A DNA stretch of 64,000 bases from Gnetum montanum. Lineage: Eukaryota; Streptophyta; Gnetopsida; Gnetales; Gnetaceae. Below the pieces are notes generated by a model. That model did not search any database. It saw only the letters and a list, made by a program, of their open reading frames with translations, and was not told the DNA's origin. Position numbers and translations under genes: made by a program. The stretch lies in contig MNCI01007580.1 in NCBI GenBank assembly GCA_015680685.1, positions 49,599 to 113,598 of the forward strand. The letters are read 5' to 3'. Below are positions 12,000-25,040 of this stretch, piece by piece. Position 1 is the stretch's first letter. Each line of letters opens with the position of its first letter.

Positions 12000-13500
12000 T
12001 GCCCATTGATTTCCATGAAATACTTAGCCTAATAAAGAAACTGTTATTTCTTCTTAAAGTCCAGATCTTGTGGCATCTCCTGAGTAATAAGGCAAGTGAG
12101 GATGTCATCATACCATTTTTATTAAGCAAGAACTTGGTCATTTATCACTATTTTGAAGAGGAGTTCATTTGATTAGAGAGTGAGTTCTCCTCCTCTTTGT
12201 TATCCCATCTTAACCAAGAGAGATCGTCAACAGCCACATTCTCAATCCCTTTTTGATCTACCATTGTGAGATCAAATTCTTGCAAGATTATGAGCCACTA
12301 TATGATACAAGGGCTCATCGTTGGCTTATTCATTAGGAAGCAGATAGCACTGTGATTTGTATGTACAAACACTTTATAGCCAAGCACATAGTGCTTGAAC
12401 TTTTCAAGATCATACACCATTGCCATTACATCTTTCTCAATTGTGGTGTAATTCAACTATGCACCCACAATGCTTTAGCTTGCGCAGTGAATGTAATATG
12501 GATGTTTCTTATCATCCAACTACATAAGCATAACTCCCAAGGCATAATTAGATGCATTTATCATTATATGAAATGATTTGGACTAGTCTGGTGCCCGTAG
12601 AATTGGAGTTTCTACAAGTTTTTCCTTTAGATGTTGGAATGCATGTTCACATTCCTTGGTCTAAATGAATAAAGCATCTTTCTTTGTAAGCTCAACCAAT
12701 GGCTTTGCGATCTTAGAGAAATTCCCTATAAACCATTGTTAGTAGCTAGTATGTCCAAGGAATGATTGGACATCTTCGACTGTCTCTAGTTGGTGTGTAA
12801 TTTCTTGGATGACCCTTATCTTTTCCATGTCTACCTCAATCCCTTTTTGCAAAATTCGGTGCCCTAGTACTATGCCCTCCTAGATCATTAAATGGCTTTT
12901 CTACTAATTGAGCCTCAATTTTTTTTGAACACAATCTTTAGTACTTACTCAAGGTGATCCAAGGCTTACTTAAATGTAGCCTCATAAGTAGAGAAATCAT
13001 CCATAAAGACTTCTACCCTACTACCAATCTACTGTTGGAAAATCCTAAGGACTAGGTGTTGAAATGTTGTAGGGGCATTGCACAAACCACATGACATCTT
13101 GCAATATGGAAGAGTCCCCCATGAACTCGTGAATTTTGTTTTGGCCTGATCCTCTAGCACAATCTAGATTTGGTTATAGTGACTATAACCATCCAAGAAG
13201 CTATAATAACAATGCCAAGATATAGTATCAAACACTTGGTCCACAAAATGACAATGGAAAATGATCTTTAAATGTTGCCATATTCAATCGTCTAAAGTTA
13301 ATGTAGACCTACCACTTACCACCTTTCTTTGGTACAATTTTGAGTGGGCTAACCCACTCACTCTCCATGATGGAATAGATGAACCCCACCTTGAGGAGTT
13401 GTTTTATTTCCTCTTTGATAATTTGCTTCAACTTGAGGTTCAGCTACCTCTACAACTACTTTCTTGGCTTCATGGCCAAATCGATGTAGATACGATGTTG
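12000..13500 (-). pseudogene. Reverse transcriptase-RNase H of element A
   Basis: Highly broken, but aligned throughout with the RT-RNase H of element C. The RT catalytic VFMDDFSTY is still readable near 13005-12975. The RNase H part near 12300-12560 matches the DHNVI and ENV segments of C. Many stops are TAG or TAA where C has W or Q. Confidence 0.75.
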
Positions 13501-13899
13501 GCATATCCTTAGATTGATTCTAGTCAACTCAGGATATGACCAAGCAATGGCTTTTGGTCATTTGTTGACCACCTTTAATACCCTATCTTTTTGTTTGAGA
13601 GCAAGATTTGCATTAATTATAACCCACTTGCCATTTTTAAAAAAATGCATACTCCATGAGGTTGGTAGAGTTTTTAACTCTAGGGGCTCCAGCTTGAAAT
13701 GATTAGGGATTGTCAATGCTCCCCAATAGGTATCATCAACTTCAACATCAAAGAGTTGGTGATGAACTTGCTCAAGTTCATCGATGCCCTCGACATAAGC
13801 ACATGTCAAGCTCTTAGTAGGTTTCATGCATAGTGTGCTACTATCATAGTCAGCTATCAACCATTGGGTGCCCTCCTATTTTTTGGCTACTATGTGTAG

Positions 13900-14430
13900 G
13901 AACCTTTGAATATTGGTTTCATGTGCACACTAATTGCATGCTTTAATGAATGTACTTTTAATGAACCAGCATTTCTGCATGCAATTACACCTGTTATTGC
14001 TGTTTGCAATGCATGGAACTCACTTCTTTTCGAGTTGTCCAAATTTTTTCTTCTTGGAGATTTTCAAGGAGAGGTCCTTGATGCCATTCATGCAACAACA
14101 ATGCTCAACCATGCACATCCCATAATGATGGGGAAGTTGCCTTTGCAATTTTCTATCTTGATCACCAAAAAATCAATAGGATAGGACCATCCACAAATTG
14201 TAGTTATAATGTCCTCCACTAATCCCAAAGGGAAAATGATTGATTGGTCTACCAATTTCAAATAGATATTGCTCTTCTTGACAGGTGGTAGGTTCCAAGC
14301 TTAGTACATTTCATGGGAGATGAGATTGACACCAAAATTAGAATCAAGAAGAGCCTTACATGGCTCATGTCCAGCGATCTATAAGTAAATAAGAGGACTT
14401 CTTAGGTCAAATCTCTTTGTGGGAAGCTTG
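13900..14430 (-). pseudogene. Aspartic protease of element A
   Basis: Reads PCKALLDSNFGVNLIS near 14350-14300, where the active-site DSG has become DSN. The following part carries the DFLVI...IMGRAWL-like end also seen in Z and C. It lies between gag and RT. Confidence 0.65.
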
Positions 14431-14929
14431 TCGACCTTGATCCAATCGAAGACAGCATGAGTTAAACTCATAGTGTAGATATGAGGTGGCATTTGGTTTG
14501 AAGAGTCCTCGAACGTGTTTGGTGTAGAGGATGAGGATGCTGGAGATATAGGGTGACTATCAGCATTAGTTTGTGAGGGCTTTGGAGAACTATTGGGTCA
14601 GAAAAATGATCATTTCTTATATATATTGTCCAAACCACTTAGTTGGAAGGCCAGTTATAAATTTATAGCCCTCGTAGCATTTCATTGCTATAGCTGTGGG
14701 GGAATTTCACCCTGCATAGACAGAGCAGAAGGTAAATGGGTTGAGGGTGAAGGGATGTATGCAAATAGATGCAGAGGGCGGTATGGATATGGAGGCTCCC
14801 CGAGTAGATGGTGAATGAGTTCAATGATACTCTGAAGGATAATAGTGATGTTGGAATGAGGCATGGCTGGTAGAGCCACATGGAGAAACAGGATGTTTAA
14901 CATAGTACCTGTATGGATCTAATTTCCTG

Positions 14930-16899
14930 TAAGGGTAATATTGTCTTGGTGGTGGTATCCCCCACGATTGTGGTTGTGGCCACTATTGGTATTGCTCATA
15001 TGGTTGTGGTGAAGCTCCAGTTGGATAGTAAGCTTGTTGTTGCTAGTGAAACTGCCTTGGATTACCTTAATGATAAGGCAATCATCTGGGTGCTTGCCTC
15101 CTTGCTAGTTGAGGATTCAACGCATACACCCTGGACTCTTATAAGTGTCACACCATAGGACAACATCCCTTAGGATGTTCATATTGATAAATATCATATC
15201 CAACATCAGCATTTGAGTTTGTCTCCACAACTTCTTCTATTTTAGTAGCTTTGCCCTTACCTCTTTGGTAGCATGTTTAGCTTCTTTCTACCTCCTACAG
15301 TCATGATCATTGTTATGCTCTTTGGATTCTTTAGCAATTTTCATAACAATTTGGAATTTTTCATCCAAGTAGTCCCATAGTTTATCAACCTTTGTCAAAA
15401 TATCAGAAATAGATTTTTGGATGGACAAGGTTTTCCTATTCACCATCTCATCAAGTGGTGACTCCTCCTCATCACAAAATTAAACCTTCCTTTTCAGGAT
15501 GGAAGGGTCCCTCTTATATTCTTTTGCACTTTCCCTCTTTCACGACTCACCTTCTTCTTTTGCTACCTACTCTATCATCATTTGGATCTAATGAGCTCTT
15601 TGTTCAAACAATATCCCCCAAGAGTTCTTCTAGTTTCTGCTCTAAGCTCATCTATGATGTGGTAAAGTTGTTCCCTCTTAAAATAACATAGCTAGGGCAT
15701 TAGTGCAAGAGAGAATAATGTTTGCCCATGGTAGCATCCAAGGGTTCATGTGTTCCTTGTTTCTAGCCTTGAATTTTCCTTCTTAAATTAGACACTCTAG
15801 AGTATGTCTAGTATTTGTCATTAAATAGTTCTAACATGGTACTCCATCTATGAATGGATTTTGGTTGCAAGGACCAATACCAACTTTCTACCTCTTTGAT
15901 GAGTATCCAAGGAAATAAATTTAATTTTTGCCAGTCATTTTCTATGTTTTATAAGGCGCAAGCATGGTGAAAGGCTTGTAGATGGTTTTGTGGATTAGAG
16001 TTATATCCCCCCTCAAATCTTGGGATATTGTTCATGTCTAGGCGCTTGATTCGACTATCTCTCATATGCCTAGTTGGAATTTTTACAGCCTTTGCAATAT
16101 TTAACATGCTTCAAGTTGCTAGTAAAGGCTCATCATCATCATTATTTTATTATCACTGATGATGTCCTTTGTTACCCCTTCATTCATTGTGGTCTAGGCA
16201 ATCAGTATTATTGTCCTACAATTCACCTCCATCATGGTTGTTCCTTCTGCAACGTTTTTCAAAACCACAAGATGCGAATGAAGATAGCGAAGATGTGGGA
16301 CTACCTCCACCATGATACCTACTAACATCCCTTTAGTTGTCATGGCCATGTTTGTCAATTTTCTTATCATCTTAACGCTTGTTTGAGCCCTTGCCTTGAC
16401 TGCCATCTTTACCTGAACTTGGATTGTTGATAGTGGATCACAGATTAAGGGCCACACCCTCATCACTGATAACAAGGGGTGGAGAATTTTCATGTTGAGA
16501 GCCCCTAGAGAGAGGGTCCTCGTTGTCATCTTGGTTCAGCAGGAACAAGGGATTAGTGAACTGTTTCCCCTTCACAAACACATGGTGCTTCTCTTGGTGT
16601 CAATCTCTCCAGTGTTGTGCTTTAGTGGGATCGTAGTTCTAGTAGTCTTAATCATGCATAACATACTCCTCTTGAAGATTTTAGATGTCTAACTTCTTAA
16701 GAGTTTGAAGCAAAATCATAGGCACAGATCAATCAGGAGGCATTACAATGTTGCCTTTCATGTCACACCATCGCAATTGTTCATCCTGATATAGAATGAA
16801 GGTGAAATCAGGCACATACTCATCTAGATGAGTTTATACCACCTTGCATTCTTGAGAGACTGGCATTTTAGCATCATCATGCCTATGAGAAGAAGACAT
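14930..16899 (-). pseudogene. gag of element A
   Basis: The start is placed at 16899 because MSSSHR matches the gag start of element C (44618). The next part, FTFILYQDEQLRW, is shared with Z and C. The capsid-like region near 15700-15950 aligns with the WYRSLE...ERY segments of the other copies. Near 15180 it reads YQYEHPKGCCP, a Cys/His stretch kept in all copies; I cannot show it is a true zinc knuckle. Several stops and shifts. Confidence 0.65.
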
Positions 16900-17034
16900 T
16901 TTACAAAACAAATAAAATATTAGTGTGCTTATGTGATTATATTACATGTGATAGTGATGTTGACCTTAGGATTCATCCAACAATGTTAATGATGTTTACT
17001 AATCCTAAATAGCACATGTTTCAAACAAAAAGAG

Positions 17035-17052
17035 TCCTCAGCAACAACGCCA
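17035..17052 (-). promoter_or_regulatory. Primer binding site of element A (tRNA-Asp type)
   Basis: The + strand tcctcagcaacaacgcca, one base before the LTR, is the 3' end of a tRNA-Asp-like sequence with transitions. Plant tRNA-Asp ends ...CGGCAACGGCGCCA. The upstream leader shows no further tRNA similarity here, in contrast to 47518-47576. Confidence 0.75.
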
Positions 17053-17535
17053 ATGATGAGCGGTCGAGGTACCCCTACGCTCAACCATATGAATCACAAA
17101 GCGTTCATGTGCGATTTGGTCAAATTCCACAAACTCTATAGTTTTCCAGTGCACTAGTTCTCTATGAAGTAAACTGGATGTTGAGGATGTTTATTATCTT
17201 CCCAACTACACTTGTGAAGCTCAAGGGTATGGTTTAAGTGTAATTGAGGTACGTAATTTTTATCATTTTATATTTTATGGTTTGGGTGAATAAAATAAAC
17301 AAGATAGAAAATAAAGTAATTTAATGTCTACTTTAATCTAATTGGCTAACTATTGTTCAACTAGTCCTAACATAAGTGTCAAGTCCCACTTGTTGTACAC
17401 ATCCTGAACACATATAACATTGCTGGGTTACCAAGCGTTAAGTGCTACTGGGATTACCAATTGTCATACGCATGCTCAAAGTAGTCATACTTATGTGTTT
17501 ACTTAATCACTGTTTAGCTTATCTCACTTAATTAC

Positions 17536-18426
17536 TAATGAGCGGCAAGGTACCCCTACGCCCAACCATGCGAATCACGGGCATTCACATGTGACTCGGT
17601 TGAATTCCATAGACTATAAGCACTTTGCATACACCAGATCCTAACTAGCAAAACCTTATGTTAGAATGGTCATTGTCTTCCCAACCTCACTTGTGATGTT
17701 CTTATTACGATGGTTAGGTGAGATTGAGGCAAATGATTTTTATGGCCTTTTTACCTTATCTTCTAGTGTCTAGTTCTTGAAATGGAAAGTAAGGAATGGA
17801 ATATTACATAATCTATAATTATCCTAATCTATATCTTAACTGTTCCTAGCATAAGTATCTGATCCCATCTTCCGTGCACATCTTGAGCATCCCCTAACCA
17901 CTACTGGGTTACCAGACATTAAGCGTCATTGGGTTGCCATGTGTTGGGTTTATGTTCAAGATGGTTGTACTTATAGTTTCTACAAACTATAAAAGAGCAA
18001 TAACGATTAAAGTAATAACAATGAAAACTTAAGGAATTATTAAAGCATAAAAATATTAAACTATTGAATGCTCAATTGACTAAGTCCAATTGTTGCAAGG
18101 AATGCTTGAAAAGCTTGTCTTTATTGTCATTCACACTAATGGGCTCAGGTACATTAGTGCTTGAATAAAGAGCTGGACACCTTTCTCACACCTACTAAAG
18201 GCACTTGGAAAATATTCTAACTCTCGTGGAGACAAATTGCAAGAGCTTTGCTACAACTGCCAAAAAGGTACCTAAGTATGGCGGAAGCACACTTATTTAT
18301 AGGCTAGAATAGGCTTCGCGTAAACGGGGCCATGTAGATGCATGGACAGATGCATCGACGCGGTCACGTATACGGGGCCCCGTATATGTAGCCTAGTCGA
18401 CGCATTAACTATTTAGCACTTCATCA
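17536..18426 (-). repeat. Nested solo LTR of a related gypsy subfamily
   Basis: 891 bp from taatgag (one change from tgatgag) to tcatca. It is flanked by the 5-bp duplication attac (17531-17535 and 18427-18431), and the uninterrupted site is seen in LTR 7194-8088. No internal region is present, so it is a solo LTR left by recombination. Its U3 block differs (ggggcccc, cgtatacg palindromes). Confidence 0.9.
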
Positions 18427-18553
18427 ATTACTTAATTAGCTTAATTACTGAAGAACATTGAATAAATAACTGAAAACATTAAATGCATTAATAAAACATT
18501 AAGCTATCCAAAATGCTGCGAGGTTTATCAAGAAGCTCATCTTTATTTCCACA

Positions 18554-18637
18554 CACATTGTCATGCTCAAGTACAACAGTGCTCGAATAAAGATNGCACA
18601 TTGTCATGCTCAAGTACAACAGTGCTCGAATAAAGAT
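18554..18637. other. 41-bp duplication around a single N
   Basis: The 41 bp ending in gctcgaataaagat occur on both sides of the N at 18595. The other LTRs have them once. It looks like an uncollapsed assembly overlap. Another single N is at 57887. Confidence 0.6.
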
Positions 18638-18931
18638 CTGTACACTCAATGACTCCTGCTGCAGGCACTCAGGAAAATATTCTAACTTTCAAATATAAAA
18701 ACTATAAGAGCTTTGCTACAACTATCACCAAGATGCCCCTAAACATAGCGGATTAACACATATTTATAGGCAAAACAAGCCTTGCATTGATGGGGCCATG
18801 TCAACACATTAAACAATCCGTCAATGGGGCTTAGTCGCTGTGGCCTGGTCAACAGGGCCTAGTCAATGCAGCCTAGTCGATGGAGCCTAGTTGATGAGGC
18901 CTCATTGATGTGGCCAATCCATAACTCATCA

Positions 18932-21600
18932 CCACTCTTCCTATTTCTTATTGTAGACTCTTCATTCTTGAATAATTTTCATTATAAGTGTATGTAAAAG
19001 GGTGAATGTTTTGCATTTATTATCATCCTTCTTGTTCTTGTTTATTAGATATTTCATGCTAGTTTCTTGTTTTGGTCTTGAACCTCTATAATCTCATACA
19101 ATCTTTTGTGCTTTGATGCTATTTTGACATGTACCATTCCCTATTTTTTTTACATAATTTAATATTGTTAATTGAACTATAATATTTTACATGAACTTTA
19201 TGATGTTGCATATGATCATTTTTTAGTTTTGGTTTTGATACTCTATAGGAATGCCCAAGGCTTTGTGATTAGTCTGAGTGTTCATCTATTTTGCTGAAGG
19301 ATCTTCTACCCTCTGTGATGATACTACTATTGTAATTGAAAATTTTAGAGGTTCATCCCTCTTGTTATATAAATGACCAAACTTTCCCTCAAAAACTAAT
19401 AGAAAAATGTGCCTGCAACTTAGTTATTACCTTGAATCTCCCTCTTTCTTGGGTTCCCTTGTATTTAGCATGGTTGGAGGTAATCAACATAACAGCCTAT
19501 GATCAAGCCTAGTATACATGAGGACAGACCTCTTTGTCTTACTTTTTTGATGATTCTTATGTTATTCTTCCATCTAGTTACCTACTCCAATTTAAGCCCT
19601 TGACACAAGATCCAAAACACACCCAAGAGGAGAGTTGCAACTCTTAGCTAGTAACTAATTACATAATTATAATTATTTTACTCTTAATTAAGGTCATTTG
19701 CAATATCACACATATTTTTACACATTGTTGTTTTATACATCATTTATTGCATTAACTAAAAATTAGGTTAGTACATTACATATTACTTTTTATCCTACAA
19801 TTATAGGAACATGTTTTCTATAGGATGCTAACCTTGTAAATGTAGTATTTATATTAATTGTATACTGTAAGGTAATATGGGTCCTTGTAACATTTGATTC
19901 TTTGAATAAATACCTTAATTATGACTCTTATATGAAAATAGTTAGCTTTTGCCTAAAATTTAAATAGACAACTTATACGTAACAATATAACCAATGTATG
20001 TAAATTCATTTTAATACAAATTTTAAAAAATCATTGTTTGCTTTTATAGAATATCATCCTTGAACATAATTTTGAAACAACTTTATTAGTTGCATTAAAA
20101 TAGTAAATCCTTGCATCAACTTTAGCTAGGACTTTGGGTCGTCATATCTGTTTTCTTACTCATAGTTGCAATGATGTAAAAGCAAGTGATCCATGATGAG
20201 TAAAATTAGCAAATGTGAATCTTCCCGTACCAATAACTGCATATATAAGCAAACCAAAAGTGGAAGTTTCAATTAATTTGTTAAATTATTTCATTATTTT
20301 TATCCAAGTCAAGCCTTCAATGACAAGATTAGAATGCATAATATGTTTTATGAGGTTGAAATTTATAGTTGTACCTATATCAAAGTCAAAACTCTTATCA
20401 ACAAAGTTTTCTATTTCACTTGCAAAACCACAACATCATCATGACTCATGATGAGCTCATTTTAGAAGACTATGTAAACCATGAATTGTGGATACCTCAA
20501 GGTTTGACATTTTTTAGACCATAACTTGTGATCCATTCGTCATCCATTGTTCAAAGGAAAAGAAACTATAGGAGGCTTAGATTATACATTATAACTTGAC
20601 CATGACATATGGAGGAGCCTTATGACTTGACCACAACTCATGGTTAGGCACCATGACTTATGGATGACTTGTGATGAACACAAAATGAATTATTTCACTA
20701 TTTTGTAGGATCATGACATTTGAAGGAAGTCTGTGATTACACCATGGCCAGACTAGACCACAGTTCATTATCAATTCATGCTATAATACCACAACCATGT
20801 CATGACTCGTGGTGCCATTTGTGGTGGCCTTTTTTCAAGAAATTAAAGTTAAAATTTTATACATAAACTCAACTTCAAGATCTTATTCCACTATCCTAAC
20901 AAGAAGATTTCATCAAATAGTTAAAATTTAAAGATTAAATATGTTATGGTTGGGACATCGATATCTACTTAACCTTCATCAATCCATCTCTTGTTGTGCC
21001 AATTCCAACAAAATAAGCAAAGCACAAACAAAGTAAAAACATGTATTTGCTTCGTTGATTTTATCAAAGCATTTAACTTTGTTGTGAGAAACCAATTATA
21101 GAGCACACTTATAAAATTTACTTTTGATTTGGTTTACTAAATTATAACTAAAATTTATATAGAAAAATAAATTTTGAATTAAGAGATAATGAAGCTACAC
21201 AATCTTGATAAATTTACAGTATTATAAGAATAAAACAAGTTTGTCCCCTTTTACCAACATTGTTTGATAATTTTACTGATAAACTATGAGAGTGGATCAA
21301 AAAGGTACATTCAAGTCATGCCATAAAATTTAAAGTACATCATATATCTAAAATTGAGTAGAAAACATCAAAAACAAACCGGAAAGGAAAAACTTTCCAA
21401 TTTTAAGGAAGTCTACTTAGGTCTACAACCTTACAGTTAATACTTTGAAAGCTCAAAAGAAGAAAATTAATCATTAGTGGGGAGGATGGTCTCTATCCTA
21501 ACAACATTTTTATCACTTTCAACATTTGTGCTTGAACTTAAAATAGAAAATGGATTTGAGGCAATATTAGAAATATTTGGCAAAATACTAACTTTCATAG
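18932..21600. other. AT-rich region without a gene
   Basis: No credible coding sequence. 20440-20825 holds many degenerate versions of a short motif like accatgactcatgg. The only longer open stretch (20215-20451) has no family resemblance and skewed composition, so it is not called. Confidence 0.5.
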
Positions 21601-21639
21601 GAAAAGAAGATCCAATAGAAAATGATTGTACATAGTGTC

Positions 21640-23420
21640 CATTTCAATTTACCTTACATTAAGAATCTTTGCCATTAGCATTAGCCCACTTGTAAGCATA
21701 AGTTTTAAGCCTTGGATTGATAGTATTGAAACTAAAACTAAAACTGAAGCATTTTTTTATTATGTTTGCAAACCCTTGGGATCTATTGGATAGAAGAAAT
21801 ATACATAGTATGAGTAGTGAATATATTAATAAAGTTACCAAGCTTCTTTAGTACTATTCAAAAAGGTCAATTAAACTATTAGTTATAATTTCCCATTTTT
21901 GGTGACTCTACTTCAAAATATGACATTCCAAGAATATGTGATACTTGTCTATAATTGCTCTTTGATTACACATATGATAATTTCTCTTTTCTTTTGGAAT
22001 TTGAATCTATCTACCTATTTCAATTTTGAAATAATGGGAGCCTAACCTTACACAAATAATTTAACATTATAGGTGATAGGATATAGGGGTAGATAAAAAG
22101 TTACTTTATTGTGGATGTCTCCTCTAATGCTATAGAAATAAAATTGTTCCTTTCTTATTAGATTACTTCAAATGTGCAAAAGTGTCTTATTTCTAATACT
22201 CTTACGAAGTTGCTTTATATCACGATGTAGAATTCCCATCTTTATGTTCCATTGTTTGAGCCAAATTATTCCCTCATAGAACCACCCTTTTTGTTGTGTA
22301 ACAACTAAGACTTCATTTGAAAATTTAGTTGTTGTACTACAAGAGAGAATATGAATATATGTTGTAAATTGACAAAGAGCTTCTATCTCTAAGGCTATTG
22401 TATATGCTTCAAGAAGTAGAAAATCATACTATACCTACCATTTAACTCAAACTTCTTCTAGCAAGAAATGTTTTTAAACTTCTATTTGCTTCCAATATTT
22501 GCTAGTAAGTATAGGCCCACACATTGCTCACCAATACAAAAGAGTTAGTTGCACAACAAAAAAAAAATTGTTTTTTGATTTCCTAGGCCAAGATAGCTTT
22601 CTTTGACATTTGCTTTTTAAATCAAATAAGGCTTTTCACTGACTTGCAATCCTCTATTTGATGCACACCTCTCACTTGTAATTGTGAGAAAGATCTAGAT
22701 CTAGGTATCTATAAATTGGTGTGACATTTACTTGGTTTTTTCCAATAGTGAAAGTATAACCATTATTCCTAGTGCCACACACAATAATTTTGGTTTTTTG
22801 CACATTAATTTTCATTTTTGACTATTGACAAACATCATCCACATAGTAAGCATTTGTTGCAAACCTTCCTTAGAATTGGAGATGAAAGCTACATCATCTG
22901 CATATCACCAAAAGCTAATAGAGTAACTATTAATTTTAAGAGAGTATATACTTAGAATTTTTTGCATTTGCTCCTTAAGTTCAATAAAAATATTAAAGAT
23001 CAAAGAATGTAGGTGAAAGAGGATAACCTTGTTTCACCTCTATATCACTATGCAATAAAACATTTTTATGAAAGTGGTGATATGTAATTTATATATATAC
23101 CTCTTAGTAAAGACTTTGAATAGTAGATAACAAAGATGGAGGAGTGTCTATGTCTTGTAATCACTTTAGATAAATCCACAAAACAAATTAAAGTTCTTTT
23201 ATTTTGTCATTTTACACAATCAATAAAATATTTTAATGTGATAAGGTGATCAATAGTAGAATGATGACATTTAAACCTTGTGGGATTGCTCATAAACTGT
23301 TTTCTTTTGTAAAAAAGGGCAAACATTAAAAAAATACTCTTCATGATGACAAAGTTGCAAGACTTAGGAAGATTATAATATGTAATTGGTTGAATATAAG
23401 TCTTCTTGCATACTTATAAT
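21640..23420 (-). pseudogene. Decayed LINE reverse transcriptase
   Basis: Motifs on the minus strand, in order from the right: VKQGYPLSPTFF (near 23040-23005), YADDVAFISNS (near 22905-22870, the RT catalytic YADD), IYRYLDLDLS-like segment (near 22710), WFYEGIIWLKQW, and RLGSHYFKIEIGRW with NYHMCNQ...DKYHIFLECH (near 22040-21930), the Cys/His end of such LINEs. Several stops and frameshifts separate them. The family looks the same as the LINE fragment at 32640-33830. No endonuclease was recognised. Confidence 0.75.
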
Positions 23421-24379
23421 ACTACTTTCTTTTTTAGAGTTGATTGATTTTTTAAAAAATAAAATTATAAATTATAAAAGAAACATCTACTAAAACAAAA
23501 TAGTGTAGAAATAGTATTGAGAAGACTAACAAATTTCTCTTGAACTTTCTGAAAAAAATCAATGAAAGATTAAACCACTTGACAAAACATAGAAATTTGG
23601 AATATTATTCAGATTTAACATTAAAATTTAGAGTCCACTTATGAATGATCAAAACTTCATACCTATGTATAAATGACCCTATGTTTAGGGCACACTGCAT
23701 CATCGAAGTAATGTCTAGCTCAAAAAGCAAGAAAAAAAAATAATAATATCTAGCATGAATGACTTGAATATCATGCTTTTGCATCACATTATTTAATTGT
23801 AAAGTGAAACTTCAATTGCAAGGCAAATAACCCAAAATATGAATAAACACATATCATGATATAAGATCAGTAACTCATATACATTATTAGATAGAACTAC
23901 ATCAAGTATCTTGGTTACATTAACACCACTAAAAGAAGGTGTCATAAATTTTTTTCTCATCAGTTTGTAGATCTACATTCTAAGAATTAACATAAATTTC
24001 TACATCGATAGAGGAAGTAGAAATATCAACATTGGTTGAAGAAGTTGAAAGTAAATTAGAATCCCTTATAGGGGAATTTTAGAGAAGTAAGGTTCGTCAA
24101 GAGAAAATTTGAAGAAAGAATTTTTAAGATTTTATTATTTTTTTAAGGGAGGACAACTTGAGGTTGGTAGCACAACCCCTACCCACACAGTAGGGTAGAT
24201 GTGAGCTAGTAACAAAAAAGGTTTCACCACAAGGCTACTCCATGAATTCCACACTTGGAAGTGGAGGCAAAAATCAAACCCACAACTTTCTAACTAGAGA
24301 TGAGTGTTGTGAATTTTTGAACTTAATATTATTTTTTTGAGGGTTCGACCCCTCCACTATATGTTCCCCCTAATAATGA

Positions 24380-24660
24380 GGCATTAACCTAGTGGTAAGA
24401 CTCTTTGGAACCTAAACTAATTGTAATATAGGTACACTTCAAGATATATTGTTCAATTAGAATTTTCTAACTTAGCATTGCCCACGAGAATTGAATCCAT
24501 GATTTGGAGCTTTCAAGTTCAAAGTTTTACCACTAGGCTTTGTACTCTTGATGTGGAAGATTTAGGTTGTGGGCTTGATCCTAATGGGCTATGCTAAGTT
24601 ATAAAGTTCTAATATGACTATATGTCATAGGGCTAAATATTTGTAAAAAAAAAAATTATA
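24380..24660. repeat. tRNA-derived SINE-like sequences, probably two in opposite orientation
   Basis: The minus strand of 24470-24545 has a tRNA-like head: cctagtggtaaaac (A box-like) and gattcaattctcg (B box-like). The plus strand of 24545-24657 carries gggcttgatcc and ends in an A run (24646-24657). Another cctagtggtaagac lies at 24390-24403. The boundaries are not certain. Confidence 0.45.
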
Positions 24661-25040
24661 GGTTTTGATATGAAGGTAAAACTATTATCAAGGTTTTACA
24701 TGTTAAAGGTTTTATTATATGATTTAAAGTTTATAAATTGAGGGTTTTACTATTATTTAGAGGATTTTTTTGACATTCATTAAGGCTTGTTTGGATATCC
24801 TTGAAATTTCAAAATTTCCAAACTTGGATATATACATTTCACAGCTTCAAACTCCATATTCTCTCAAGCTAAATTTAACAATGAGGTTGGTACTAATCTT
24901 GGCCTAGTAAGCCTAGGTGATAGGTTTGAGGTAGCATTGAGTTATAAACTTCTATAAATCTTAAGGTGGACCTATGTTTCATTTATAAACTTTTAGGGAA
25001 AATTAAACTTTCCCGGGATTCATAAATTCAAAGAAATTAT

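Larger units (their letters stand above)
7194..18931 (-). mobile_element. Athila-like Ty3/gypsy element A with nested solo LTR
   Basis: Two LTRs bound a 9-kb body. From the right come the primer site (17035-17052), gag, protease, RT-RNase H, integrase, a captured segment (10609-11217), an accessory ORF (8340-10516), the polypurine tract and the left LTR. Flanking 5-mers are tcact (7189-7193) and ccact (18932-18936), a target duplication with one change. All ORFs are interrupted. The integrase has lost two catalytic acids (VEYCTKW for DYCTKW, SNSGTY for DNGTH). Confidence 0.85.
17054..18931 (-). repeat. 5' LTR of element A, split by a solo LTR
   Basis: Two parts, 17054-17535 and 18432-18931, align colinearly with LTR 7194-8088. 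The U3 repeat block (18787-18920) has units such as cctagtcgatggagcc. A duplicated stretch around an N at 18595 is probably an assembly fault. Confidence 0.85.
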
